Assembly: GCF_002933465.1 (NCBI RefSeq)
Contig: NZ_PSZE01000013.1
Coordinates: 1 to 64,000, forward strand
Direction: 5' to 3'
Length of the DNA: 64,000 bases
Origin: Nocardia nova
GTDB taxonomy: Bacteria; Actinomycetota; Actinomycetes; Mycobacteriales; Mycobacteriaceae
How positions within the stretch are numbered: the first letter of the stretch is position 1; every line of letters begins with the position of its first letter. The notes below the pieces were generated by a model, which was given only the letters and a program-made list of their open reading frames with translations, ran no database searches and had not been told where the DNA came from. Positions 16,707 through 24,659 of the stretch are shown in pieces. The translations under genes and the position numbers were made by a program.

Positions 16707-17175
16707 CGCTCACTCCTGCCGCGGGACGGAACAGCGGAAGCCAGACGTCGTCCCACTGCTCGAAGAACACCTCGACCTCGAGGCCGACCGACACCGTCTC
16801 CGGCACCACCCCGACCACATTGCTCACCACTCGGACATCGGGCTCTTCGGCCAGTTCGATCATCGCCACGACATAGGGCGGCGGAAATCCCGGAATCCAA
16901 GGCTGGCGATTGACGGTGAACGCGGCCACCCGGCCGCGGCCGGAAACCGGTTCTGGGACCACATCGGTGCTCCGGCAGCGGAAACACGCCGCCGATCCGG
17001 GATGAAACCACCGCTGGCAACTGCGACACCGGTAGATCAGCAACCTCCCGTCGCGGCCGCCGGTCCAGAATGGTTCCGATACCGCCGTCGGCGCCGGCAG
17101 CAGCCGCACCTCCGGCCGCACGTATTCGACCGCGACCGCACCACCGTGCGACACACCCTCGGCCTGTTCCAACAA
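16699..17175 (-). CDS. DUF35 OB-fold protein with zinc ribbon, partner of thiolase-fold protein
   Basis: 158 aa if the TTG at 17175 is used; a GTG at 17154 is a plausible alternative, since no ATG is available in frame. The rubredoxin-like zinc ribbon is intact: YRCRSCQRWF and CFRCRS give two Cys-x2-Cys pairs. The OB fold follows (GRVAAFTVNRQPWIPGFPPP, then YVVAMIELAEEPDVRVVSNVVG). DUF35 proteins bind acyl-CoA and activate SCP2-thiolase or Ltp-type partners; here the partner is the following gene. First gene of the operon running to 9713, about 80 bases downstream of the TTGACG-type operator at 17256-17271. Confidence 0.85.
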   Translation of the reverse strand: MLEQAEGVSHGGAVAVEYVRPEVRLLPAPTAVSEPFWTGGRDGRLLIYRCRSCQRWFHPGSAACFRCRSTDVVPEPVSGRGRVAAFTVNRQPWIPGFPPPYVVAMIELAEEPDVRVVSNVVGVVPETVSVGLEVEVFFEQWDDVWLPLFRPAAGVSDE

Positions 17176-17255
17176 ATCCAGTCACATCCCGTGTCCATGC
17201 GGCACGTCGTCACGATCGGCCGCAACCACTTGATCCTCTTCACTGTAGAACTGAT

Positions 17256-17271
17256 CTGACAGTAGCGTCAA
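17256..17271. promoter_or_regulatory. TTGACG-type operator (CTGACA-GTAG-CGTCAA)
   Basis: Matches the window consensus TTGACG-N4-CGTCAA at 10 of 12 arm positions. It lies 81-96 bases upstream of the DUF35 start, at the head of the minus operon reaching 9713. Confidence 0.55.
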
Positions 17272-17284
17272 TATTGCGCAGTGA

Positions 17285-17300
17285 CTTTACGACGGTAAAG
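17285..17300. promoter_or_regulatory. Perfect inverted repeat CTTTAC-GACG-GTAAAG
   Basis: 6-base arms around 4 bases, 14 bases from the preceding TTGACG-type operator. No other copy was noticed in the window. It could bind a different regulator of the same promoter region. Confidence 0.4.
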
Positions 17301-17769
17301 CGCGATGATTTTCCGGCGCCGCAGGGAGTAGTCTGACACTGCGTCACTAATCCGCCACGCCAAAGACAGGCCGGTCGGCCCGGCGGGGCCTGCGCGAGCA
17401 GACGCACCGGAACAACCCCATGGCACGTGTCGGCGGTGCAGCCTTGGCGACATGATAGGAGCGCAGCGCCCGGCGTCGGATCCAAACAGGAATAATCGTA
17501 ATAACACCACAATTATTTAGCTGTATCAGTCCCGAGGTTGCCGTGCGGCACCTCGACCGGACCGTCCAGCTCGCCCCAGCAACCCCCGCGTACGCCGTAA
17601 GGGATCACGCTGCGGCCGGTAGCGTTCTCGATCTCGGCGGCGCCAGCCGGCGCGAGTCGACAGAGGAGCCGCTCTCGCGCGGCTGCGTGAGTAGGCCGGC
17701 GCGCCCTCGGTTCACGGCCGCACCGCTCGACATCCGCGCCGATCCGCATCGGCACATCGCACCCCAATG

Positions 17770-17797
17770 TAGTATAAATAGTTAGTTAAATATGCTA
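17770..17797. promoter_or_regulatory. AT-rich 28-base element, copy 1
   Basis: Imperfect palindrome beginning TAGTATAAATAG and ending AATATGCTA, 45 bases before the start of the DUF35 fusion gene. It agrees with the element at 28960-28987 at 22 of 28 positions. In DNA this GC-rich, that is unlikely to be chance; a shared regulator is implied. Confidence 0.55.
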
Positions 17798-17841
17798 CTT
17801 CGAGCGCCCTTAGCGCCGACGACCGAACAGGGGTTGTGGCA

Positions 17842-19035
17842 ATGAGTTGGATCAGTTCACTAGGCACTTACCTGCCGCCATGGGGAACTGCGCAGCGGCG
17901 CACCGCCGGGGACGACGAGGATGCGGTCACGATGGCGGTCGAAGCCGGGTGCGCCGCCCGGCGAGGCGGCGGACAGATCGCCCGGGTCACCCTGGTCACC
18001 AGGGACTTTCCGCTCTTGGAGGGCGGTAGCGGAGCAGTCTTGCTGGCAGGACTCGGACTCGATCCCGACATCGAGGTCACCGAGCGCATCGGCGGCGCCC
18101 CCGCGGCGCTGGACGCGATCGCCACCGCGCGCCCGCGCACCCTGGTCATTGCCGTCGATCTGGAACCGGCCGGCGCCGCCGCGGCGGTGATCGGCGAGAC
18201 CGGTCTCACCGTCCGTCCGGTGGCCCGGCTGGCCCGCAGCCTTCCGGTCCGGACCCGTGACGCCGGGGGCGTGACCCGTGACTACGGGGATCCGCGCCTG
18301 CTGCGCGAACGCGGAATCCTGCGATCGGTGCGGACCGCTTGGCCAGGTGAGGTGAGCGCGGTTGCTGGAGTGGATCACAAGACGGCCACCGCGCTGTCGA
18401 GTGCCACTGCGCCGCAGCTGCCGACGACAGGCGCGTCCGCGGCCGTGTTCGCCCTGGCTCGGATGGCCGAAACCGGCACCGAGGGTGTACTTCTCGGTGT
18501 CGAACAGGCGACGGTGAGCGGTCTCGGCGTGGATGGCGGTACCGCATCGGTGGTGCGCAACGAACTCCAGGCGCGCCCCGTTCCGCGCCTCGTCCGGGCG
18601 CCGGGCCTCGACATCCCCATCTCGCTGGCCGCCTACGAGCGCGCCTTCGATGCCAAGCTGCGCTGGCAGGCCTCGCGCAACCCCGCCACCGGCGCGCTGG
18701 ATTTCCCGCCGCGGCTGTCGATCGACACCGAGGGCCGCCTCGTCGAGCCGGCCGAGCTGGTGGAGTTGCCGCGCACCGGAGCCGTCTACACGCAAGTCAC
18801 GGTGCACGTGCCCGTCCCCGGCCTGCCCAGCCCGTATTCACTGGTCATCGTCGAACTGGACGGAGTCGCGGTGCGCGCACTGGCGAAAACCACTGCCGCC
18901 GAATCCGGTTCGGTCGGCATCGGTGACCGCGGCCGCATGGTCCTGCGCCGGGTCGCGGTGCGTTCGGGCGTTCCCGACTACGGGTACGCCTTCATCCCCG
19001 ACACCGCGCAACACACACAGAAGGAGATCGCATGA
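17842..19035 (+). CDS. Degenerate thiolase/HMG-CoA-synthase-like domain fused to DUF35 OB fold
   Basis: 397 aa. Residues about 1-240 resemble a ketoacyl-synthase/HMG-CoA-synthase fold (WISSLGTYLPPWG, GGAPAALDAIATARPRTLVI, TTGASAAVFALARMAETG) but carry no nucleophile Cys. Residues about 255-397 are DUF35-like (AYERAFDAKLRWQASRN, then VYTQVTVHVPVPGLPSPYS and ELDGVAVRALAKTT), with the zinc-ribbon cysteines lost. The protein is therefore probably a CoA-binding scaffold for the true thiolase encoded next, with a 4-base overlap. AGGGG supports the ATG at 17842 rather than the GTG at 17836. Confidence 0.75.
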   Translation: MSWISSLGTYLPPWGTAQRRTAGDDEDAVTMAVEAGCAARRGGGQIARVTLVTRDFPLLEGGSGAVLLAGLGLDPDIEVTERIGGAPAALDAIATARPRTLVIAVDLEPAGAAAAVIGETGLTVRPVARLARSLPVRTRDAGGVTRDYGDPRLLRERGILRSVRTAWPGEVSAVAGVDHKTATALSSATAPQLPTTGASAAVFALARMAETGTEGVLLGVEQATVSGLGVDGGTASVVRNELQARPVPRLVRAPGLDIPISLAAYERAFDAKLRWQASRNPATGALDFPPRLSIDTEGRLVEPAELVELPRTGAVYTQVTVHVPVPGLPSPYSLVIVELDGVAVRALAKTTAAESGSVGIGDRGRMVLRRVAVRSGVPDYGYAFIPDTAQHTQKEIA

Positions 19036-20192
19036 GAAGGGTCGCGATCGTCGGGGCGGGAATGACACCGTTCGGCGAACATTTCGGGCTGGGCATCAAA
19101 GATCTGCTGCCGATGGCCTTCGCGGAGTGTATCGCGAACGTGGACAAGGGCATCGCTCCCGCCGAGATCCAGGCGGCCTGGTTCGGCGAGCTGTCCACCA
19201 CCGACGGCTTCCCGTCCGGGATCCTCGCCGACAGCTGCGGCCTGCTCGACATCCCGATAACTCGAGTCGAAAACGCCTGCGCCACAGGCAATGACGCGGT
19301 GCGCAACGCGCTGTTCGGGATCGCGTCGGGCGCCTTCGACACCGCCCTGGTGATGGGCGCCGACAAGGTCCGGGAGTCCGCGAGCAAGGACACCTTCTGG
19401 GAATGGGCCGGGATGACCCGCGATATGGCGTGGGACTATCCGCTCGGACTGATCGCCCCGGCGAATTTCGCGCTGCACGTGAGCCGCTATCTGCACGAAT
19501 CCCCCGCCACCCGCGAACATATGGCGATGGTGGCGGTGAAGAATCACCGCCACGCGGTGCCGAACCCGAAAGCCCAACTGCGGCAAGAGATCACCATCGA
19601 GCAGGTACTCAACGCGCCGATGGTGGTGGAGCCGTTCGGCCTCTACGACTGCACACCGCAGAGTGACGGCGCCGCGGCGCTGGTGCTGGCCGCCGAGGAT
19701 GTGGTGGACCGCTATACCGATCGACCGGTGTGGATCCGGGGCGTGGGCCTGGGCGTCGATCGGGTGATGCATCAGCACAAAGCCGATATGACCACCTTCC
19801 CCGCCACCGTGCGCGCGGCGAAGGCCGCCTACGCCATGGCGGGCCTGACGCCCGGCGACATCGATGTGGCCGAGGTGCACGACTGCTTCACCGGTGTGGA
19901 ACTGATCAGCTACGAGGACCTGGGATTCACCGACCGGTTCGGGGCATACAAACTCATGGAGTCCGGCGCGACGACGATCGGCGGATCACTGCCGGTCAAT
20001 CCCAGCGGCGGACTGAAGGCCAAGGGGCACCCGCCGGGGGCCACGGGCGTGGCGCAGTGCTTCGAGATCTTCGAACAGCTGCGCGGTAGCGCCGCCAACC
20101 AGGTCGACGGCGCGCGGATCGGCTTGGCGCACAATATCGGCGGCCCCACCGCGGTCTCCGCGGTCACCGTCCTCGGACGGGATCGGGCCTGA
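19032..20192 (+). CDS. SCPx-type thiolase (acetyl-CoA acetyltransferase family)
   Basis: 386 aa. The active-site residues are in place: nucleophile Cys83 in VENACATGN, HDCF in EVHDCFTGVEL, and the distal His in NPSGGLKAKGHPPGATG; the last block AHNIGGPT lacks the second Cys, as usual for SCP2/SCPx thiolases. Expected reaction: CoA-dependent cleavage of a 3-oxoacyl-CoA, releasing acetyl- or propionyl-CoA. It overlaps the DUF35 fusion gene by 4 bases and likely works as a complex with it. A GC-rich hairpin follows the stop and separates it from the converging GntR gene. Confidence 0.88.
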   Translation: MRRVAIVGAGMTPFGEHFGLGIKDLLPMAFAECIANVDKGIAPAEIQAAWFGELSTTDGFPSGILADSCGLLDIPITRVENACATGNDAVRNALFGIASGAFDTALVMGADKVRESASKDTFWEWAGMTRDMAWDYPLGLIAPANFALHVSRYLHESPATREHMAMVAVKNHRHAVPNPKAQLRQEITIEQVLNAPMVVEPFGLYDCTPQSDGAAALVLAAEDVVDRYTDRPVWIRGVGLGVDRVMHQHKADMTTFPATVRAAKAAYAMAGLTPGDIDVAEVHDCFTGVELISYEDLGFTDRFGAYKLMESGATTIGGSLPVNPSGGLKAKGHPPGATGVAQCFEIFEQLRGSAANQVDGARIGLAHNIGGPTAVSAVTVLGRDRA

Positions 20193-20221
20193 CCCGAGCG
20201 GGACCCGATCGCGCTGCTCGC

Positions 20222-20253
20222 CCCGGCCGCGTCCCCACCGGCGCGCGGCCGGG
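20222..20253. terminator. Hairpin between convergent genes
   Basis: 10-bp stem (CCCGGCCGCG at 20222-20231, complement at 20244-20253) with a 12-base loop, between the thiolase stop and the GntR stop. No U-tract, so termination strength is uncertain. Confidence 0.55.
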
Positions 20254-20260
20254 CGGCGGC

Positions 20261-21025
20261 CTAGGGCAGCACGTCGAGGACCGACTCCTCCGGATCCTCG
20301 ATCATGAAGTTCTTGACCTGGGCCAGATGTTTACGCCAGAAGGTTTCGGCCTTGACGGCGTCCTTGTCCCGGATCAACTGCACGAGTTTGACGTGTGCCC
20401 GGTGCGCTGCCGCGGCCTTGGATTCGGCGCCGGTGTCACCGCGGTGCTCACGCAGGAAGTTCTCGACATGGCTTTCGATGATCGTCGAGACGATGTCGAG
20501 CAGCACGATCATCGTCTGATTGCCCGCCAGCTGCATCAGTGTGCGGTGGAATTCCAGGTCGTATCCCTTACCGAAGGCCAGCGGGTCACTCAGCAACGCT
20601 TCGCCTTTGGCAAGCATGTCGTCGAGGGCTCGCAGGTCGGCCGCGGTTCGCTTGCGCGCCAACGTGGCCACCGCTGCCACCTCGAGATTGGCCCGGGCCT
20701 CGTGCACGTCGGCGAGGGTGGCCTTGCGGTACTGCAGCAGGGTGCCGGCGTAGCGAGCGGCTGCGGATACGTCGGGCATCATCACCCGGCCACCACCGCG
20801 CGCACCGCGCCGCACCTGAATCACCTGTTCGGACTCCAGGATTCGGAATGCCTCGCGCAGGGTGGGACGCGACACGCCGAATCGCTCCATGAGTTCGGTC
20901 TCCGATGGCAGCGCATCGCCCTCGCGCAGTTCACCGGTGACGATCTGACGGCGCAATTGGGCGGCCACCATCTCACCGGCCTTCGGCACGCGGACGACCG
21001 ACGTCGACAGTGGCATCGCAGACAT
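20261..21025 (-). CDS. GntR/FadR-family regulator with FCD ligand domain
   Basis: 254 aa. Winged-helix N-domain (VAAQLRRQIVTGELREGDAL, PSETELMERFGVSRPTLREA, RILESEQVIQVRRGARGG) followed by an all-helical FCD domain with metal-ligand-type residues (HEARANLEVAAVATLA, DLEFHRTLMQLAGN, AHVKLVQLIRDKD). FCD members sense organic acids or acyl-CoAs and mostly repress. GGAGG stands before the ATG at 21025. A paralogue lies at 26930-27727. An inverted repeat, TGATA-N7-TATCA, at 21049-21065 directly upstream suggests autoregulation. Confidence 0.9.
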   Translation of the reverse strand: MSAMPLSTSVVRVPKAGEMVAAQLRRQIVTGELREGDALPSETELMERFGVSRPTLREAFRILESEQVIQVRRGARGGGRVMMPDVSAAARYAGTLLQYRKATLADVHEARANLEVAAVATLARKRTAADLRALDDMLAKGEALLSDPLAFGKGYDLEFHRTLMQLAGNQTMIVLLDIVSTIIESHVENFLREHRGDTGAESKAAAAHRAHVKLVQLIRDKDAVKAETFWRKHLAQVKNFMIEDPEESVLDVLP

Positions 21026-21048
21026 GAATTCCTCCGGTATGGGTCAGC

Positions 21049-21065
21049 TGATACCACTATTATCA
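21049..21065. promoter_or_regulatory. Inverted repeat TGATA-N7-TATCA before GntR gene
   Basis: Perfect 5-base arms, 24 bases upstream of the GntR start; candidate autoregulatory site. GATACC inside it is also present just upstream of the second GntR gene (near 27750). Confidence 0.4.
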
Positions 21066-21212
21066 CCTATCCACCTGTATCCGGCGCCAACCGACCGTGA
21101 TCCGGCCCATGGGTCGAACCATCGATCAACGGGTACTGCCGCACCTCGACACCGGCGCAGATCCCGCCCTCGACCGGCCGAGTCGATGACGGAAGCGCCC
21201 GAAATGCCAGAG

Positions 21213-21228
21213 TTGACAAAACTGTCCG
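21213..21228. promoter_or_regulatory. Weak TTGACG-type site (TTGACA-AAAC-TGTCCG)
   Basis: Matches the consensus TTGACG-N4-CGTCAA at 8 of 12 arm positions, 67-82 bases upstream of the TetR gene at 21295. If real, it would point to that TetR as the regulator of the whole TTGACG set by autoregulation. Confidence 0.3.
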
Positions 21229-21294
21229 GATTGCCTGCCCGCCCTGGCGCGCACAGCCGGATCCCACGCCGGAATCTCCTAGACTGGCCCCATC

Positions 21295-21942
21295 ATGAAC
21301 GATTCATCGGCGCCCGCACTCGACGACGACGACAGCAGCCGGACCGACGACGGCACCGGCGACCTGCGGCTGGGCGCACGCGCGGCCCGCACCCGCAACG
21401 CCATCCTGGAGGCGTCCAAACAGCTGTTCCTGGAACGCGGCTATTCGGGCACCCGGATCAACAACATCACCGATGCCTGCGGGATCTCGCGCGCCGGTTT
21501 CTACACCTACTTCCGCGATAAGCGCGAAATCTTCAACACCCTGGGCGAGGAGACTTATCACGAGTTGCTCGACGTGGTCGCGCGCTGGGACACCATTCCC
21601 CAGCCGTGCACTCGCGAGGACGTCGAGACCTGGGTGCGCGGCTATTTCGCCTTCATGGACAAGCACGGGGCCTTCATCCTGTCGGCCCAACCGGGCCCTT
21701 CCGACGAAGATGTCAAGATTGCCAGCACCCGGATGCAGATGCGGGTGGTGTGGCTGCTCGGGATGAATCTGCGCAACCGCCAGCGCCACCCGGCCGCCGC
21801 ACCGGAGGCGCTGGGACTGTGCGTCCAGGCCATGCTGGACCGATCCTGGTATCTGAGCCACACCCAGCAACAGCTGCCGGTGGATCCCGACGACATCGTC
21901 CGCACCGCAACCGATTTCCTGATGGCGATCCTGACCGCCTGA
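21295..21942 (+). CDS. TetR-family transcriptional regulator
   Basis: 215 aa. The N-terminal 25 residues are acidic and disordered (DDDDSSRTDD), then the TetR DNA-binding domain: RNAILEASKQLFLERGYSGT, NNITDACGISRAGFYTYF, DKREIFNTLGEE. The C-terminal half is a helical ligand domain with no recognised subfamily. It stands alone between the GntR gene and an isochorismatase-like gene. A weak TTGACG-type site lies in its own promoter, and the best copies (22601-22616, 22701-22716) are within 1.5 kb, so it is the prime candidate for the TTGACG-N4-CGTCAA regulator; a suggestion only. Confidence 0.88.
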   Translation: MNDSSAPALDDDDSSRTDDGTGDLRLGARAARTRNAILEASKQLFLERGYSGTRINNITDACGISRAGFYTYFRDKREIFNTLGEETYHELLDVVARWDTIPQPCTREDVETWVRGYFAFMDKHGAFILSAQPGPSDEDVKIASTRMQMRVVWLLGMNLRNRQRHPAAAPEALGLCVQAMLDRSWYLSHTQQQLPVDPDDIVRTATDFLMAILTA

Positions 21943-21953
21943 GCCCCGTCCGG

Positions 21954-22610
21954 TTACGCGCGCAGAGCCGACGCGGCCCAGGCGGTGGTCAGGTCGTCGA
22001 CGGTGACGATATCGGCCAGCATAGCCATCGTATTGCGCAGCACCTGCTCGGCGTACTCGGCCGGGGTGCCCATCACCGCGTCGCGCGCGACCACCACCCG
22101 GAATCCCTCCTCGCTCGCATCGGCCGCGGTCAACGGCAGGGCCACATTCAGCGAGACCCCCGCCAGCACCACAGTGTGAATTCCCATGCTGCGCAGCACC
22201 GGAAGAAGTTCCGTACCGTGTGTGGGCGAGAGGCCCTGATGCCGGCCGAGCACGAAGTCGGCCGGATCCAGCAGCTCCGCGACGACTTGGGTGGACGGGT
22301 CCCCCGGCCCCCACCCGCCGGCTCGGTCCAGTGCACGCCACAACGGCGCCTGCCCGGGCCCACCGGCACCGAGGAATCCTTCGAACGTCGCGTGCACCAC
22401 CGGGATACCGGCAGTCCGGGCGCCGGCCAGCAGCCGCGCGATGCCCGACACGACGGCCCGTACATCGGCGGCCAGCGCAGGAAGAACCGACTCGGGCCCG
22501 ATCACGCCGTTCTGACATTCGACGCATACGACGGCGACTCCGGTGGGATCGGCCCCCGCCCGGGTGGCGCGGGCGCTGGATCCACTTCCGCTACTCTTAC
22601 TTGACGTCAT
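21954..22610 (-). CDS. Isochorismatase-fold protein without the catalytic Cys
   Basis: 218 aa from the ATG at 22610. Isochorismatase/cysteine-hydrolase fold: VAVVCVECQNGVIG, LPVLRSMGIHTVVLAG, GFRVVVARDAVMGTPAEYAE. The catalytic triad of the family is eroded: the first-strand Asp is Glu, the Lys region reads VLGRHQGLSPTHG, and the nucleophile position in GVSLNVALPLTA holds no Cys. It may be a non-hydrolytic or binding member; I recall a conserved actinobacterial subgroup with this GVSxNVA pattern, so this need not be a recent loss. A perfect TTGACG-type operator (22601-22616) covers the start codon, which suggests a leaderless transcript or a downstream start. Confidence 0.75.
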   Translation of the reverse strand: MTSSKSSGSGSSARATRAGADPTGVAVVCVECQNGVIGPESVLPALAADVRAVVSGIARLLAGARTAGIPVVHATFEGFLGAGGPGQAPLWRALDRAGGWGPGDPSTQVVAELLDPADFVLGRHQGLSPTHGTELLPVLRSMGIHTVVLAGVSLNVALPLTAADASEEGFRVVVARDAVMGTPAEYAEQVLRNTMAMLADIVTVDDLTTAWAASALRA

Positions 22611-22616
22611 CGTCAA
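22601..22616. promoter_or_regulatory. Perfect TTGACG-type operator (TTGACG-TCAT-CGTCAA)
   Basis: Exact 6-4-6 inverted repeat in the divergent region between the isochorismatase-like gene (whose start it covers) and the enoyl-CoA hydratase. Best match to the window consensus. Confidence 0.65.
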
Positions 22617-22700
22617 ACACTATCGAAAGTGGGTTCTTGTTTGTGTAGCAACAGGAGATTTTCGTAGGATCCCGCCCATACCCGTCCGGAACGGGCCAGT

Positions 22701-22716
22701 TTGTCACTATCGTCAA
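22701..22716. promoter_or_regulatory. TTGACG-type operator (TTGTCA-CTAT-CGTCAA)
   Basis: The right half is perfect and the left half degenerate; 48 bases before the enoyl-CoA hydratase start. With 22601-22616 it gives two sites spaced 100 bases apart in one divergent promoter region. Confidence 0.5.
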
Positions 22717-22763
22717 TTAAAGTCCGGAGCTCGCCGTCGGCAGCTGCCGGGAAAGGCGTCCCC

Positions 22764-23657
22764 ATGAGTTACCGCTACATCCGCTACGAAACTCTCGAAC
22801 AGGGCCGCATCGCACGCATCACCCTGAACCGGCCGCAGGCGCGCAACGCCCAGAACCGTGGGATGCTCTTGGAATTGGGCGAGGCCTTCGAACGCGCCGA
22901 AGCCGACGACACAGTCCGCGTGGTGGTTCTGCGCGGCGACGGTCCCGCATTCTCGGCCGGACATGATCTGGGCACCGCCGAGAGCGTCGCCGAACGCGAG
23001 CCCGGACCCGACCAGCATCCGAGTTTCCAATGCAACGGAGGCACTCTCGACGGCGCCGAATCGCGGCTGCGTCAAGAGTGGCATTACTATTTCGAGAACA
23101 CCAAGCGCTGGCGACAGCTGCGCAAGATCACCATCGCCCAGGTGCACGGCAAAGTCCTTTCGGCCGGACTCATGCTGGCATGGTGCTGCGATCTCATCGT
23201 GGCCGCCGAGGGCACTGTCTTCGCCGATGTGGTCGGCACCCGGCTCGGCATGTGCGGCGTCGAATATTTCGCCCACCCGTGGGAGTTCGGCCCTCGCAAA
23301 GCCAAAGAGCTACTGCTGACCGGTGATTCGATCGACGCCGAACAGGCGTATGCGCTCGGCATGGTGAGCAAGATCTTCCCCGCCGAAAGCGTATCGGAGC
23401 GAACGGTCGAATTCGCGGCCCGCATCGGCAAGGTCCCGTCGATGGCCGCGCTGCTGATCAAGGATTCGGTCAACCAGGCACAGGACGCCCAGGGCTTCAG
23501 CACCGCGCTGGACGCCTGCTTCACGATCCATCAGCTCAACCACGCCCATTGGAGTGAGATCTCGCGCGGCGAAACCTACGTCGGCACGGTGGACTACGGA
23601 CTGGAGGACTGGCGGACGGCCTCCGCGCTGCGGCCCGCGGACAAGAACACGCCGTGA
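22764..23657 (+). CDS. Enoyl-CoA hydratase/isomerase family protein
   Basis: 297 aa, slightly longer than usual because of an insert after the first oxyanion-hole motif (AFSAGHDLGTAESVAEREPG). Other crotonase motifs: IARITLNRPQARNAQN, then AQVHGKVLSAGLMLAWCCDL and FADVVGTRLGMCGVEYFAHP. Asp takes the place where many crotonases have the second active-site Glu. The long insert and the aromatic-rich EWHYYFENTKRWRQLRK segment resemble hydratases acting on bulky substrates. GAAAGG supports the ATG at 22764. Monocistronic, convergent with the thioesterase across a hairpin. Confidence 0.85.
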   Translation: MSYRYIRYETLEQGRIARITLNRPQARNAQNRGMLLELGEAFERAEADDTVRVVVLRGDGPAFSAGHDLGTAESVAEREPGPDQHPSFQCNGGTLDGAESRLRQEWHYYFENTKRWRQLRKITIAQVHGKVLSAGLMLAWCCDLIVAAEGTVFADVVGTRLGMCGVEYFAHPWEFGPRKAKELLLTGDSIDAEQAYALGMVSKIFPAESVSERTVEFAARIGKVPSMAALLIKDSVNQAQDAQGFSTALDACFTIHQLNHAHWSEISRGETYVGTVDYGLEDWRTASALRPADKNTP

Positions 23658-23681
23658 CGACCGCCGCCCCGTGGAGACCGA

Positions 23682-23706
23682 GCGCCGCCGGATTTTCCGG
23701 CGGCGC
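23682..23706. terminator. Hairpin terminator between convergent genes
   Basis: Perfect 10-bp stem GCGCCGCCGG (23682-23691) with its complement (23697-23706) and a 5-base loop ATTTT, between the enoyl-CoA hydratase (+) and thioesterase (-) stops. Confidence 0.75.
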
Positions 23707-23733
23707 ATCAGGTTTCACAGCCGCGGCGGCGAT

Positions 23734-24555
23734 TCAGATCTTCGGCAGGGGCCTGCCGGGCGGCGGCTCCCGGAACAGCGACTCCTGAGCCAGGGTGGCC
23801 ACCGTGGCGCCGTCGGCCCGGCGAACCGTTCCGGTGTAGAGCCCCCGCCCTCCGGCTACCGTCCGCGGGAGCAGGTCCACCAGCACCCACTCGTCCAATC
23901 GCGCCGGACGATGGAACCACACGGTGTGGTCGAGAGTCGAACCCGCCCACTGCGCGCCGCCGGGCACATCCACCAGACCACTTGACGTATCGGACAGATA
24001 GGTCAGGACACAGGCGTGCACGAGCGGCGAATCCGGCAGCTCGATCGCGCTGCGAGCCCAGAACCGGCTCGGCCACGGAGTGGATCGGGTTCGCTGCGGT
24101 GGCACTCGCGCCTGCATCGACCACATGCGCTCGAATTCCCACTCGGGCAGCAACTCCGGCGCTGCGATGTCGGGCATCGGCTCGACCTCGTGGTCCGCGT
24201 CGCGCCGCGGCGTCGCGAACGACGCGGACATCGTGAAGATCACTTCGCCATCCTGCAGTGCGGTCACCCGGCGCGCCGAATACGACCGGCCGTCGCGGTC
24301 CCGGTCGACCCGGAACAGCACCGGCCGCGCCGCACTGCCACCGCGCAGGTAGTAACAGTGCAGCGAATGCGGCGATCGCCCCGGTGGTACCGCCCGCCCG
24401 GCGGCGTACAGGGCCTGCGCGGCGACCTGCCCCCCGTACAGCGAGAACGGCTCGTCGAAAAGCACGACCGAACGGTGCAGATCGCGATCGATCTGCTCCA
24501 GCTCCAGCAGATCCAGCAGCGTCGCAGACGCTATCGGTGCCGACTCCAGCGACAT
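23734..24555 (-). CDS. Acyl-CoA thioesterase II (TesB-like, double hot-dog)
   Basis: 273 aa, two hot-dog domains: the first LYGGQVAAQALYAAGRAVPP, then HSLHCYYLRGGSA; the second LTYLSDTSSGLVDV, then LDHTVWFHRPARLDEWVLVD. TesB-type enzymes hydrolyse acyl-CoA to the free acid and CoA, here probably releasing CoA from dead-end intermediates. AAAGG stands before the ATG at 24555. It lies downstream of, and in the same direction as, the amidohydrolase (gap about 100 bases), so the two may share the promoter at about 25950. A second TesB-like gene is at 42227-43105. Confidence 0.88.
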   Translation of the reverse strand: MSLESAPIASATLLDLLELEQIDRDLHRSVVLFDEPFSLYGGQVAAQALYAAGRAVPPGRSPHSLHCYYLRGGSAARPVLFRVDRDRDGRSYSARRVTALQDGEVIFTMSASFATPRRDADHEVEPMPDIAAPELLPEWEFERMWSMQARVPPQRTRSTPWPSRFWARSAIELPDSPLVHACVLTYLSDTSSGLVDVPGGAQWAGSTLDHTVWFHRPARLDEWVLVDLLPRTVAGGRGLYTGTVRRADGATVATLAQESLFREPPPGRPLPKI

Positions 24556-24659
24556 CTCACACCTTTCTCGGCGCACACCCGCGCGCCGGACCGACCGGGT
24601 CGTCAACCGGCGTGTGCCATACCGCTCATCGAATACCAGTGTGGCACAATATATTTTGA

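Larger units (their letters stand above)
17176..17841. other. Long divergent intergenic region, no supported gene
   Basis: 666 bases between the DUF35 gene and the next plus-strand gene. It holds three regulatory-looking elements: a TTGACG-type operator (17256-17271), a perfect CTTTAC-N4-GTAAAG repeat (17285-17300) and an AT-rich 28-base element (17770-17797). Two minus-strand frames (17240-17512 and 17513-17767) look weak: no ribosome site, no recognised motif. The second ends in VPHGNLGTDTAK and could be a decayed fragment, but I cannot identify a parent. Confidence 0.6.

Noticed and set aside
15468..16913. 481-codon plus-strand open frame opposite the thiolase-fold gene
   Set aside because: GC-rich antisense shadow: no ribosome site, composition rich in Arg/His/Gly, no motif, while the opposite strand holds a clear family match.
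17240..17767. Two small minus-strand frames (80-90 codons) in the long intergenic region
   Set aside because: No ribosome site, no recognised domain, and they cover likely operators; at most a decayed fragment.
21954..22610. Reading the isochorismatase-like gene as a broken pseudogene
   Set aside because: The frame is full length, and the changed residues look like a conserved subgroup rather than random decay.
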